Part shown: one piece after another, positions 53,100 to 59,048 of the stretch
How the letters are laid out: the number at the start of each line of letters is the position of its first letter
Position numbering within the stretch: position 1 is the stretch's first letter
Assembly: GCF_030345335.1 (NCBI RefSeq)
Contig: NZ_JAPVRC010000007.1
Span: 62,001-126,000, forward strand
Source: Halobacillus campisalis
GTDB lineage: Bacteria; Bacillota; Bacilli; Bacillales; Halobacillaceae
DNA: 64,000 nt
Direction of reading: 5' to 3'
Notes under the pieces: generated by a model
What the model was told of the DNA's origin: nothing
The model's database searches: none
The model's input: only the letters and a program-made list of their open reading frames with translations
Program-made: the position numbers and the translations under genes

Positions 53100-53194
53100 A
53101 TCCCCATACATAAGTCTCGAAACTGAGTCTTCCACTAAAGGGAGCTTATATGTATATTAACAAGGAACTTTAACGGAGCTTTTGCAAAAATAAA

Positions 53195-53227
53195 GCACTC
53201 GAATGCAGAATGGATTCAAGTGCTTCT
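53195..53227 (-). terminator. Intrinsic terminator of the MerR-like gene
   Basis: AAGCACTTGAATCC / ATTCGAGTGCTT-type stem with TATTTTT on the minus strand. Confidence 0.82.
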
Positions 53228-53240
53228 AATAGACGCTCAC

Positions 53241-53948
53241 CTATTTCCGGAATAAAGAGAACAGCTTCCCTAAACTTCCCTTAGACTTATTGGCTGCTTC
53301 AGCCAACTGCTGATTGAAATCATTTTGAGCGCGCCATTCTTTTCTTTGTTCTTCCCGCATATCTTGGAGCTCCTTATGCAAGGCTTCACTTTTCCGCTTT
53401 TCTTCCTTAAGCAATTCCTCATAATGATTCTTCTGCTGTTCGGTCAATTTATCTATTTTTGTATGAGTTTTCTGAGAAAAATTCCCTACCCCTGAACTGA
53501 TGACATGATGATCCTGTTGGAGACGAGCCACAGTGGTTTTCAACTGCTCCATATCCTGAGTCAATTGGACATTCATTTCCCTCGATGCGGCAAGCTCGTT
53601 GGCAATCACCTTTAAGAAATCGTGCAGTTGGGCAGGATCCTGGATTGAACCTGCATATGTATCAGGAATCGTCATATCCGTCGTGTCGGACTCTTCAAGC
53701 CTCTCCTTCTGCTGCCGGGCAAGATCTTCCGCCATCTCATCCTTTGGCCTTTCCGTATCTCGAAACGCTATAAGGGCTTCGATATCGGATCGTACAAAAA
53801 TACGCCGCTCGCCATCTTTAAAGAACTCATAGCCATTCCGTTCTAAAATCTGGCCATACCTTCGGACAGTAGCTGAGGCAATGTTCATTTCTTCCGCTAC
53901 TTCTTTCGAAGAGAAAGCTCGTTCATTTGGTTGTATATCGTGTCGCAT
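53241..53948 (-). CDS. MerR-like HTH protein with coiled coil (RacA/DUF3967-like)
   Basis: 235 residues. N-terminal MerR-type winged helix ('AFSSKEVAEEMNIASATVRRYGQILERNG' and 'RRIFVRSDIEALIAFRD', about 10-68), an acidic linker, then a long coiled coil (about 110-215, ending in 'HEELLKEEKRKSEALHKELQDMREEQRKEWR'-type heptads) and a basic C-terminal tail 'GSLGKLFSLFRK' that may be amphipathic. HTH plus coiled coil without an effector domain resembles RacA-type chromosome-anchoring proteins and plasmid DUF3967 proteins; a DNA-organising role is inference. AAAGGAGG precedes the ATG. Confidence 0.8.
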   Translation of the reverse strand: MRHDIQPNERAFSSKEVAEEMNIASATVRRYGQILERNGYEFFKDGERRIFVRSDIEALIAFRDTERPKDEMAEDLARQQKERLEESDTTDMTIPDTYAGSIQDPAQLHDFLKVIANELAASREMNVQLTQDMEQLKTTVARLQQDHHVISSGVGNFSQKTHTKIDKLTEQQKNHYEELLKEEKRKSEALHKELQDMREEQRKEWRAQNDFNQQLAEAANKSKGSLGKLFSLFRK

Positions 53949-54104
53949 ATCGCGCCTCCTTTTCTAAAATAATGAAGGTTTTTGTCCTAATTTGCAAGAT
54001 GAAGAAGCATCGAATTCAACCACAAAGCAAATGCTGATCTAAATGACACATAAGGAATTGGAATTATGGAAATGGAGAAGAATGTATAGTAAGGAGGAAT
54101 GTTT

Positions 54105-54404
54105 ATGTCTGACTTTGAAGAGATTTATAATGAGTATAAGCAAAAAGGCGCACAACAGTCTGCTCCGATTATGCATCAGGAAGGCAAAGAAGCCATTATT
54201 GCTGTTAGGAAAAATGATGATGGAGATATAATTGCCATTAAAACTGAAAGCGGCCGTGAGCTTGACTACGTCACAGCTCTGGAAGAAGCTAAACGGGGAA
54301 GTCTTGCCCATGTTGATGTGTTTCAGAAATATGGACGCGATATTTTACGAAGCGAGCCTGACGGTATTAAAAGCAATAACTTAGATAACCTTCCTACGTT
54401 CTAA
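54105..54404 (+). CDS. DUF3892 family protein, 99 aa
   Basis: Small cytosolic protein. The C-terminal 60 residues fit DUF3892: 'EAIIAVRKNDDGDIIAIKTESGRELDYVTALEEAKRGSLAHVDVF' and the closing 'ILRSEPDGIKSNNLDNLPTF'. Function unknown. ATG 54105 has AAGGAGG seven bases upstream; an ATG two codons earlier is too close. Terminator directly downstream. Confidence 0.88.
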   Translation: MSDFEEIYNEYKQKGAQQSAPIMHQEGKEAIIAVRKNDDGDIIAIKTESGRELDYVTALEEAKRGSLAHVDVFQKYGRDILRSEPDGIKSNNLDNLPTF

Positions 54405-54408
54405 ATTT

Positions 54409-54440
54409 AAACCACCGAAGCTCGTTTCGGTGGTTTTTTT
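54409..54440 (+). terminator. Intrinsic terminator of the DUF3892 gene
   Basis: AAACCACCGAA / TTCGGTGGTTT stem followed by TTTTT. Confidence 0.92.
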
Positions 54441-54645
54441 ACTCTTAATTTTTTTATACGGCTATGAAGATTGTTGATTTCCTTGAAGAGGTTTCGAGAC
54501 ACTTAATTCAGCTCAGCATTATATAAAATTAAATAATTTGGGAACTTTTCCGAATTGACTCCGTATATAAATTAAGAGCTTTTTTAAATGTGGCTGTATA
54601 CATTGCGTATATGTGCCATATGCTTAAATCACGGAATATGGGGGG

Positions 54646-55029
54646 ATGAATTTGAAACGAACCGGGGAAAAAATCCTATCGATTATTGCGCTCTCACTTC
54701 AGTTTATAGTTCTCGTGCTTGGAGTCCTTTTGGCCATTTTTGTGGGAGCTCAATTCCCAGAACAATTACCACAGTACAGCGAGATGTGGTATGTATGGAT
54801 TGTGTTTGCCGTGCACTTGCTTGGCTTTATTTTAGGGCTTGTGGCATTGATTATAATGCGAAGCCGTGCGAAAGCATCAGGGATTATTTTTATATGCACA
54901 GGTGTATTCATGGCATTTCTCACCCTGGGTGCAACCTTAATCCAATCTATTTTGTTTATCGTTGCCGGGATGATGTGTCTAGTTAGAAAACCATATGAAA
55001 GCTATAAGGAAATTGAGATAGTTGATTAA
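54646..55029 (+). CDS. DUF4064-like small membrane protein
   Basis: About 125-127 residues with four transmembrane helices. 'KRTGEKILSIIALSLQFIVLVLGVLL' at the N-terminus and 'GIIFICTGVFMAFLTLGATLIQSILFIVAGMMCLVRKP' fit the DUF4064 family. The GGGGGG directly before ATG 54646 is too close; TTG 54652, which gives 'MKRTGEK' as in relatives, is better spaced and may be the true start. Function unknown. Confidence 0.82.
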   Translation: MNLKRTGEKILSIIALSLQFIVLVLGVLLAIFVGAQFPEQLPQYSEMWYVWIVFAVHLLGFILGLVALIIMRSRAKASGIIFICTGVFMAFLTLGATLIQSILFIVAGMMCLVRKPYESYKEIEIVD

Positions 55030-55069
55030 TTGGATCAAACTAGAACATGATTATCGATAAGGTTCTTAT

Positions 55070-55400
55070 TCAAGTGTTTCGAGAGACATGTATAGCGTGG
55101 GCCGAAAATGAGGAGAGACTCGTTAGCTGCTGAGCGCTATGGATTGAATACACGGTTGCAGGCAGGATGAGCTCTTGGGGATCATTCCATTCCAAAGTCA
55201 AGGGGACGTTCATTCCCTTTCGAAAAAAAAGGAAGGGAAACGATGAGACTCCCGCGGCAGAAGGGGCCAGGCGAGATCCCACCCAGGAAGCTTGCCAAAT
55301 CCACCGCAAGAAAGCGAATTGTTTCCCAATCCCCCCCTACTTTACACGGTAGCGAACCCCATTATCTCGGAACCGAGTCTTGCATATAATTTTATTACTT
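55070..55400 (+). repeat. Half element IV with degenerate palindromic module G
   Basis: A forward module (about 55228-55335, arms GGGAAAC / GTTTCCC, core GATGAGACTCCCGCGG, GGCGAGATCCCAC, GAAGCTTGCC, AAAGCGAATTG) followed by a right-end sequence CTCGGAACCGAGTCTT like that of elements I and III. The left half is missing and pairing is reduced, so it looks like a decaying solo copy. Confidence 0.7.
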
Positions 55401-55504
55401 TTTTTTACAATCATAATGCGTTTGGTTGAGAGTAGTTAAACCCCTTCTATTGATTAGTAATGATTCATCTACTTAGATACCACATATGAAAAGGAGTAAT
55501 CGAT

Positions 55505-55888
55505 GTGGAATATGATTTAAAGCAACTCATAAAAGAACGAGAGCAGACCCATTTGAACATGGACGTAAGAAAATCCAACGAAAAACTTGATGAAATTCTA
55601 GCTGACGAGTTTTGGGAAATCGGAAGCTCAGGAATTACGATCGATAAGAGAGAATGTCTTGAAAGCGGCGTTCACTTAATTGAAATGACCATGCATCATT
55701 TCGAGGCCGAGCAGTTAGCGGATGATGTGGTTTTAACTACATATCTTATAGAAACGAAACATCGAAATACACTTCGCAGTTCGATTTGGAAACGGATCGA
55801 TGGGAGATGGCAATTATTCTTCCACCAAGGAACGATCACTTCACTCCAGCCCCACGAGGGCATATCCCGATCAGGGGATATCAGATGA
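55505..55888 (+). CDS. DUF4440/SnoaL-like (NTF2-fold) protein
   Basis: 127 residues. 'LDEILADEFWEIGSSGITIDKRECLE' and the C-terminal 'TYLIETKHRNTLRSSIWKRIDGRWQLFFHQGT' are the pattern of the DUF4440 branch of the NTF2-like superfamily, whose cone-shaped pocket serves as a small-molecule binding or enzymatic site. GTG 55505 has AAAAGGAG upstream. The stop overlaps the start of the next lipoprotein frame (ATGA), so the two are coupled. Confidence 0.88.
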   Translation: MEYDLKQLIKEREQTHLNMDVRKSNEKLDEILADEFWEIGSSGITIDKRECLESGVHLIEMTMHHFEAEQLADDVVLTTYLIETKHRNTLRSSIWKRIDGRWQLFFHQGTITSLQPHEGISRSGDIR

Positions 55889-56022
55889 AAATTCATCTAG
55901 TGAAGATCCTGATTTCCGTCCTGCTCTTTATCACGGGATGCCAGACTTTTTCAGGAAAAGAAGTGACTTTAGGGGACCAACTGGGAACACATCCCCCCAT
56001 TAAAACCATCGACATGAGATGA
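55885..56022 (+). pseudogene. Short lipoprotein, probably truncated by an in-frame TGA
   Basis: 45 codons with AGGGG upstream: signal peptide and lipobox 'LLFITGCQ', then 'GKEVTLGDQLGTHPPIKTIDMR' and TGA. The frame continues open for about 18 further codons past this TGA, and lipoproteins with such an 'I.TI..R' strand are normally longer. So this is either a very small lipoprotein or a remnant with a TGG to TGA change. It overlaps the preceding DUF4440 gene by four bases. Confidence 0.5.
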
Positions 56023-56078
56023 AATAACCAGGACATCAATGTTCAGGAACAATCAAGACGATTATCGGTGACATAAAA

Positions 56079-56348
56079 ATGCAGAAACTCAGTAAAAATG
56101 AAATTACTGAGTTAGATAAGGGTATGCTTCCCTATAGAATGGAGGGGGAATCTCTCATCATCCTTATAGATTATGAAGATTCAACGGACAGGTCGACGAT
56201 AGAATTGACTAAAGATGATTCAGGTTTGTTTGCTGGATTTGAAGATCGTAAAGCTAATGATGTATACGAAGTAATCCACAGCGAAAGCTTTTCCTATTCA
56301 AGGCTTTATGCTTTTTATCAATCCATCTATGAAGAAGTTTCTTTCTAA
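56079..56348 (+). CDS. Hypothetical acidic protein, 89 aa
   Basis: No family recognised. The start ATG follows GGTGAC at moderate distance, and a terminator (56369) lies just after the stop. The central strand pattern 'ESLIILIDYEDSTDRSTIELTK' loosely resembles 'KGILLIDDKGPTDNWTVSLSK' in the opposite-strand gene at 56728, hinting at a shared small fold. Predicted cytosolic. Confidence 0.6.
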   Translation: MQKLSKNEITELDKGMLPYRMEGESLIILIDYEDSTDRSTIELTKDDSGLFAGFEDRKANDVYEVIHSESFSYSRLYAFYQSIYEEVSF

Positions 56349-56368
56349 CGCACTTAAAAACGTTAAGA

Positions 56369-56403
56369 AGGCGAGCCCCTCAACTGGGACTCACCTTTTT
56401 TTC
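56369..56403 (+). terminator. Intrinsic terminator
   Basis: GGCGAGCCC / GGGACTCACC imperfect stem followed by TTTTTTT. Confidence 0.8.
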
Positions 56404-56521
56404 TAAGACACCCAAAGCTTCTTTGGCGACTTTTTCATATTCTTCTGAGCCTGCCAGCTTCTGCAAACTCCTCAACATCTATCGTAAACGTAGACGTGAG
56501 TTCGATGACATGCTCCTTCAT
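56382..56521 (-). pseudogene. Small frameshifted gene remnant
   Basis: Minus-strand frame MKEHVIELTSTFTIDVEEF continues sensibly only after a +1 shift, as 'QKLAGSEEYEKVAKEALGVLEKK'. The helical, charged composition on both sides is gene-like. There is no strong binding site, and the end runs into the terminator of the convergent gene. The rest of the 56.4-56.7 kb spacer shows nothing. Confidence 0.4.
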
Positions 56522-56727
56522 GGCTTACAAGGCCAACCGGATTGTGTACGTAACTCATAATAAGGAAATGCTATGATATTGTTGTCACTCAGCTATCGCT
56601 TCACTTTCCTTAACTATGCACGCTGCTTTTTCTCTACCATTTCATTGTAAACACAACCTTGCAGGAAAATTCGTTCTAGTACAATTTCCACACAAAAAAA
56701 GAGCCCTAAAAAAAGGACTCTTCAACT

Positions 56728-57021
56728 TCATGCTTTATTAAGTTCTCCCATAGATTTCATTAATATCGTCCCATCACGGGAGATTCTATCAGCAGCAAGT
56801 GTGCCCTGATAAGAATTATCTTCAATATCGAATAATTGCAATCTGTGATTTTCCTGTGAATCCTCTGCTTCTGTAAATACTTCTGTATTTTTGACTTTAG
56901 ATAGACTGACCGTCCAATTATCGGTCGGGCCTTTGTCATCGATAAGCAGTATCCCTTTAGAGAAATTAACTTCTTCGTTACTTTCGAGATGAAACACTTT
57001 TTTCAGTTTGACGGATTTCAT
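56728..57021 (-). CDS. Hypothetical protein, 97 aa
   Basis: Beta-rich, charged small protein ('MKSVKLKKVFHLESNEEV', 'ILLIDDKGPTDNWTVSLSK', 'FDIEDNSYQGTLAADRISRDGTIL'). ATG 57021 follows GGGAGA at nine bases; a GTG three codons upstream sits on that site. No known family and no signal or membrane segment. See the entry at 56079 for a possible distant relative. Confidence 0.6.
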   Translation of the reverse strand: MKSVKLKKVFHLESNEEVNFSKGILLIDDKGPTDNWTVSLSKVKNTEVFTEAEDSQENHRLQLFDIEDNSYQGTLAADRISRDGTILMKSMGELNKA

Positions 57022-57080
57022 GAGTGTCACTCTCCCTCCCTACTTACTATTCCATATGTGAAAAGAGTTTTCCTGAAAGG

Positions 57081-57305
57081 TCAGTCAGGTAATTCAGTTC
57101 TATTAAGGACTTCACCTTTCCGTACTGATTGACAAATTGTCTCTGCCACTTCAACGGTAACCACGATCTGTTCATCAGTCACCTCAGGCTCTCTAATCAT
57201 TCAGTATACATTGAAACCGAAGCCTGGCTTTCCGGTCACTACCATTTTCATCTTTTCCGCTGCATTTACTATTCCCAGACAACCAATGATTTTGACGCTT
57301 AACAT
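57081..57305 (-). pseudogene. Small gene interrupted by an in-frame TGA
   Basis: 'MLSVKIIGCLGIVNAAEKMKMVVTGKPGFGFNVY', TGA, then in the same frame 'MIREPEVTDEQIVVTVEVAETICQSVRKGEVLNRTELPD'. AGGAGG lies 14 bases before the ATG. The two pieces have matching gene-like composition and total about 73 residues. A TGG to TGA nonsense change is the simplest reading; two separate micro-ORFs are the alternative. No family recognised. Confidence 0.45.
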
Positions 57306-57425
57306 GGTCGATTGACTAACCTCCTGATTGATTTCACCTAAGTATAATTAATTTTTCAAAGGCTGTTTTCCTGTTCCTATATAGACCAGTATATCACTAG
57401 ATGAATTGTAACAAATCCGTAATTT

Positions 57426-57462
57426 TAAAAAACCCTGCAGAAGATTTATCTGCAGGGTTCCA
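57426..57462 (-). terminator. Intrinsic terminator of the pirin gene
   Basis: AACCCTGCAG / CTGCAGGGTT stem with TTTTTTA on the minus strand. Confidence 0.9.
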
Positions 57463-57477
57463 TGATCATTGAAAAGA

Positions 57478-58332
57478 TTATTCAGCTGGAGGACCAAACT
57501 TGCCGTTGCGGTAATCCTCATAGGCTTGTTTGATTTCTTCCATCGAATTCATTACGAAAGGGCCATGCTGAACGATGTCTTCGTTGATCGGCCGACCCGA
57601 ATAGACGAGTACTTTCGTCTGGCGTTTATTCGACTTAATCGTAATCTGGCTTGCACCTTCGCCTTCCTCATTGAACGATAAGGTCGCGACGCCGTGCTTT
57701 TTTAAAATCACTTCGTTCTCACCAGCCTCGATTTCACCTGCAAGCACATATAAAAAAGCATTGTGATTTTCAGGCAGATCAAGCGTATATTCCGATCCCT
57801 CAGCCATCGTCCATTCACTGAGCGTAATCGGCACGATCGAATCGAGCGGCCCTTGAACACCTGCCAGGTCACCAGAGAAGACTTTGAGTGATCCACCTTC
57901 AAATGGCACGACAGGCGCTTGTTCTCCGTACACGTTTTGATAGATCGTCTCAGATTTCTTTTTGTCTTTTGGCAGGTTCAGCCACAACTGCAATGTATGA
58001 GCGACGTCATCTTCCACTCCGTCTTCGGCATGCCGGGCAGCCCATCCAGCATTCATATACTGAACATCACCCGGCTCGAGAATATCTCGTCCGCCGGCAT
58101 TATCAATATGCTCCAAACGTCCATCAACGACATAGGTCACGGTCTGGAACCCGCGGTGAGGGTGGTCAGTAAAGGTCCCTTTTTTGAACCAGTCTTCTGC
58201 CATTAATATAAACGGATCAAACTCTTTCCAACGATCTGCTGGCAATACCCAGCCCTTCTGAATCGCCGGAAATCCCATTTCGTTATAATCCACATACCAG
58301 TGCTTCTTCACTTCTCGCTGAAATTTAGACAT
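57478..58332 (-). CDS. Pirin-family protein
   Basis: 284-residue bicupin. The pirin signature 'DHPHRGFQTVTYVVDG' (two metal-binding His), 'LEHIDNAGG' and 'LEPGDVQYMNAGWAARHAE' complete the N-terminal metal site, followed by a pirin C-terminal cupin. Some pirins have quercetinase activity and others act as redox co-regulators. The MarR partner and shared operators suggest induction by phenolic or quinone-like compounds. ATG 58332 follows AAAGGA; two upstream ATGs in the same cluster are less well spaced. Confidence 0.93.
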   Translation of the reverse strand: MSKFQREVKKHWYVDYNEMGFPAIQKGWVLPADRWKEFDPFILMAEDWFKKGTFTDHPHRGFQTVTYVVDGRLEHIDNAGGRDILEPGDVQYMNAGWAARHAEDGVEDDVAHTLQLWLNLPKDKKKSETIYQNVYGEQAPVVPFEGGSLKVFSGDLAGVQGPLDSIVPITLSEWTMAEGSEYTLDLPENHNAFLYVLAGEIEAGENEVILKKHGVATLSFNEEGEGASQITIKSNKRQTKVLVYSGRPINEDIVQHGPFVMNSMEEIKQAYEDYRNGKFGPPAE

Positions 58333-58354
58333 CTTCATCATCCTTTCGTCGTTT

Positions 58355-58372
58355 TAGTTGCTATATCAACTA
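58355..58372. promoter_or_regulatory. MarR operator, pirin side
   Basis: TAGTTG-CTATAT-CAACTA, a perfect 6+6 palindrome with 6-bp spacer, overlapping the marR stop and lying 22 bp before the pirin start. It matches the site in front of marR at 17 of 18 bases. Confidence 0.82.
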
Positions 58373-58798
58373 TTTCTCCATATTCTTCTGCATTTTTGTA
58401 AGAAGCCGATCAAACTGCTCCAGCTCTTCATCAGAAATACCCTCTGTCACTACATCATTGAACGCTTCAGCCACAGGAAGCACTTCTTCTTTTAAAGCCC
58501 TGCCACTAGCCGTAAGGTGCAATTCCAACGAACGTCGGTCATCTGAACAAAATCGACGGGTAATGAATCCCTTTTTCTCTAAACTCGAAGCCATTCGGGC
58601 AATATTCGTTTTGTCTTTATCCAATTGGTTCGCAAGCTGATTCTGCGTCCATCCATCTTTCTCCCAAAGCAGCATCATAATCAGATTCTGTTCTGGAGCG
58701 AGTCCGTAGGGAGCCAGCTGAGACTTAATATACCCTGTCAGCTTCAAGTCAGTCTGATGGAGTTTGATACTGATATAATCCTTAAACCGCAATTTCAT
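58370..58798 (-). CDS. MarR-family transcriptional regulator
   Basis: 142-residue winged-helix repressor: 'WTQNQLANQLDKDKTNIARMASSLEKKGFITRRFCSDDRRSLELHLT' is the DNA-binding core with wing 'DDRR'. It contains one Cys (about residue 86) near the wing, which could sense oxidants. ATG 58798 follows AAGGAAGGG; the frame is open 50 codons further but that stretch contains the operator. It sits upstream of and in tandem with pirin, and both carry the same palindrome, so it most likely represses itself and pirin. Confidence 0.93.
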   Translation of the reverse strand: MKLRFKDYISIKLHQTDLKLTGYIKSQLAPYGLAPEQNLIMMLLWEKDGWTQNQLANQLDKDKTNIARMASSLEKKGFITRRFCSDDRRSLELHLTASGRALKEEVLPVAEAFNDVVTEGISDEELEQFDRLLTKMQKNMEK

Positions 58799-58823
58799 AG
58801 TGTCCCTTCCTTTTGTCTTCTTA

Positions 58824-58841
58824 ATAGTTGCTATAACAACT
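58824..58841. promoter_or_regulatory. MarR operator, autoregulatory site
   Basis: TAGTTG-CTATAA-CAACTA, 26 bp upstream of the marR start; nearly identical to the palindrome before pirin. Confidence 0.82.
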
Positions 58842-58996
58842 AAATTATTTGAACTTATTATAAAAAATATAAAACGGTTTGTCAATCTTACTGCAGTCTT
58901 GAAAGACAGTGGGGATAAAAATGACATACGGATATCTACTGAAGTCATTGAGCAGGGAAATGGGGGCTTTTTTTCTCCCGGGCGTTAGGGCTATCA

Positions 58997-59031
58997 AAAA
59001 AAGCTGCCGGAATATATGTTCTCGGCAGCTT
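58997..59031 (-). terminator. Intrinsic terminator of the SLH-NlpC/P60 gene
   Basis: AAGCTGCCG / CGGCAGCTT stem with TTTTTTT on the minus strand. Confidence 0.92.
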
Positions 59032-59048
59032 GACTCTAACGACTATTT

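Larger units (their letters stand above)
52308..53190. repeat. Composite non-coding repeat element III with imperfect terminal inverted repeats
   Basis: About 883 bp. The ends TTTTTGCAAAAGCT (identical 14 bp, continuing about 28 bp at lower identity) are inverted relative to each other. Contains a truncated module fragment (52380-52415), a reverse module (52442-52565), about 400 bp of unique spacer and a forward module (52975-53099). No transposase or credible gene. It lies between the terminators of two convergent genes. Confidence 0.82.

Noticed and set aside
36450-55400. Insertion sequence or CRISPR explanation for the repeats
   Set aside because: No transposase, RAYT or cas gene is present, and there is no regular spacer-repeat array. 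The copies are dispersed, long and palindromic, so only a non-autonomous or RNA-type element fits.
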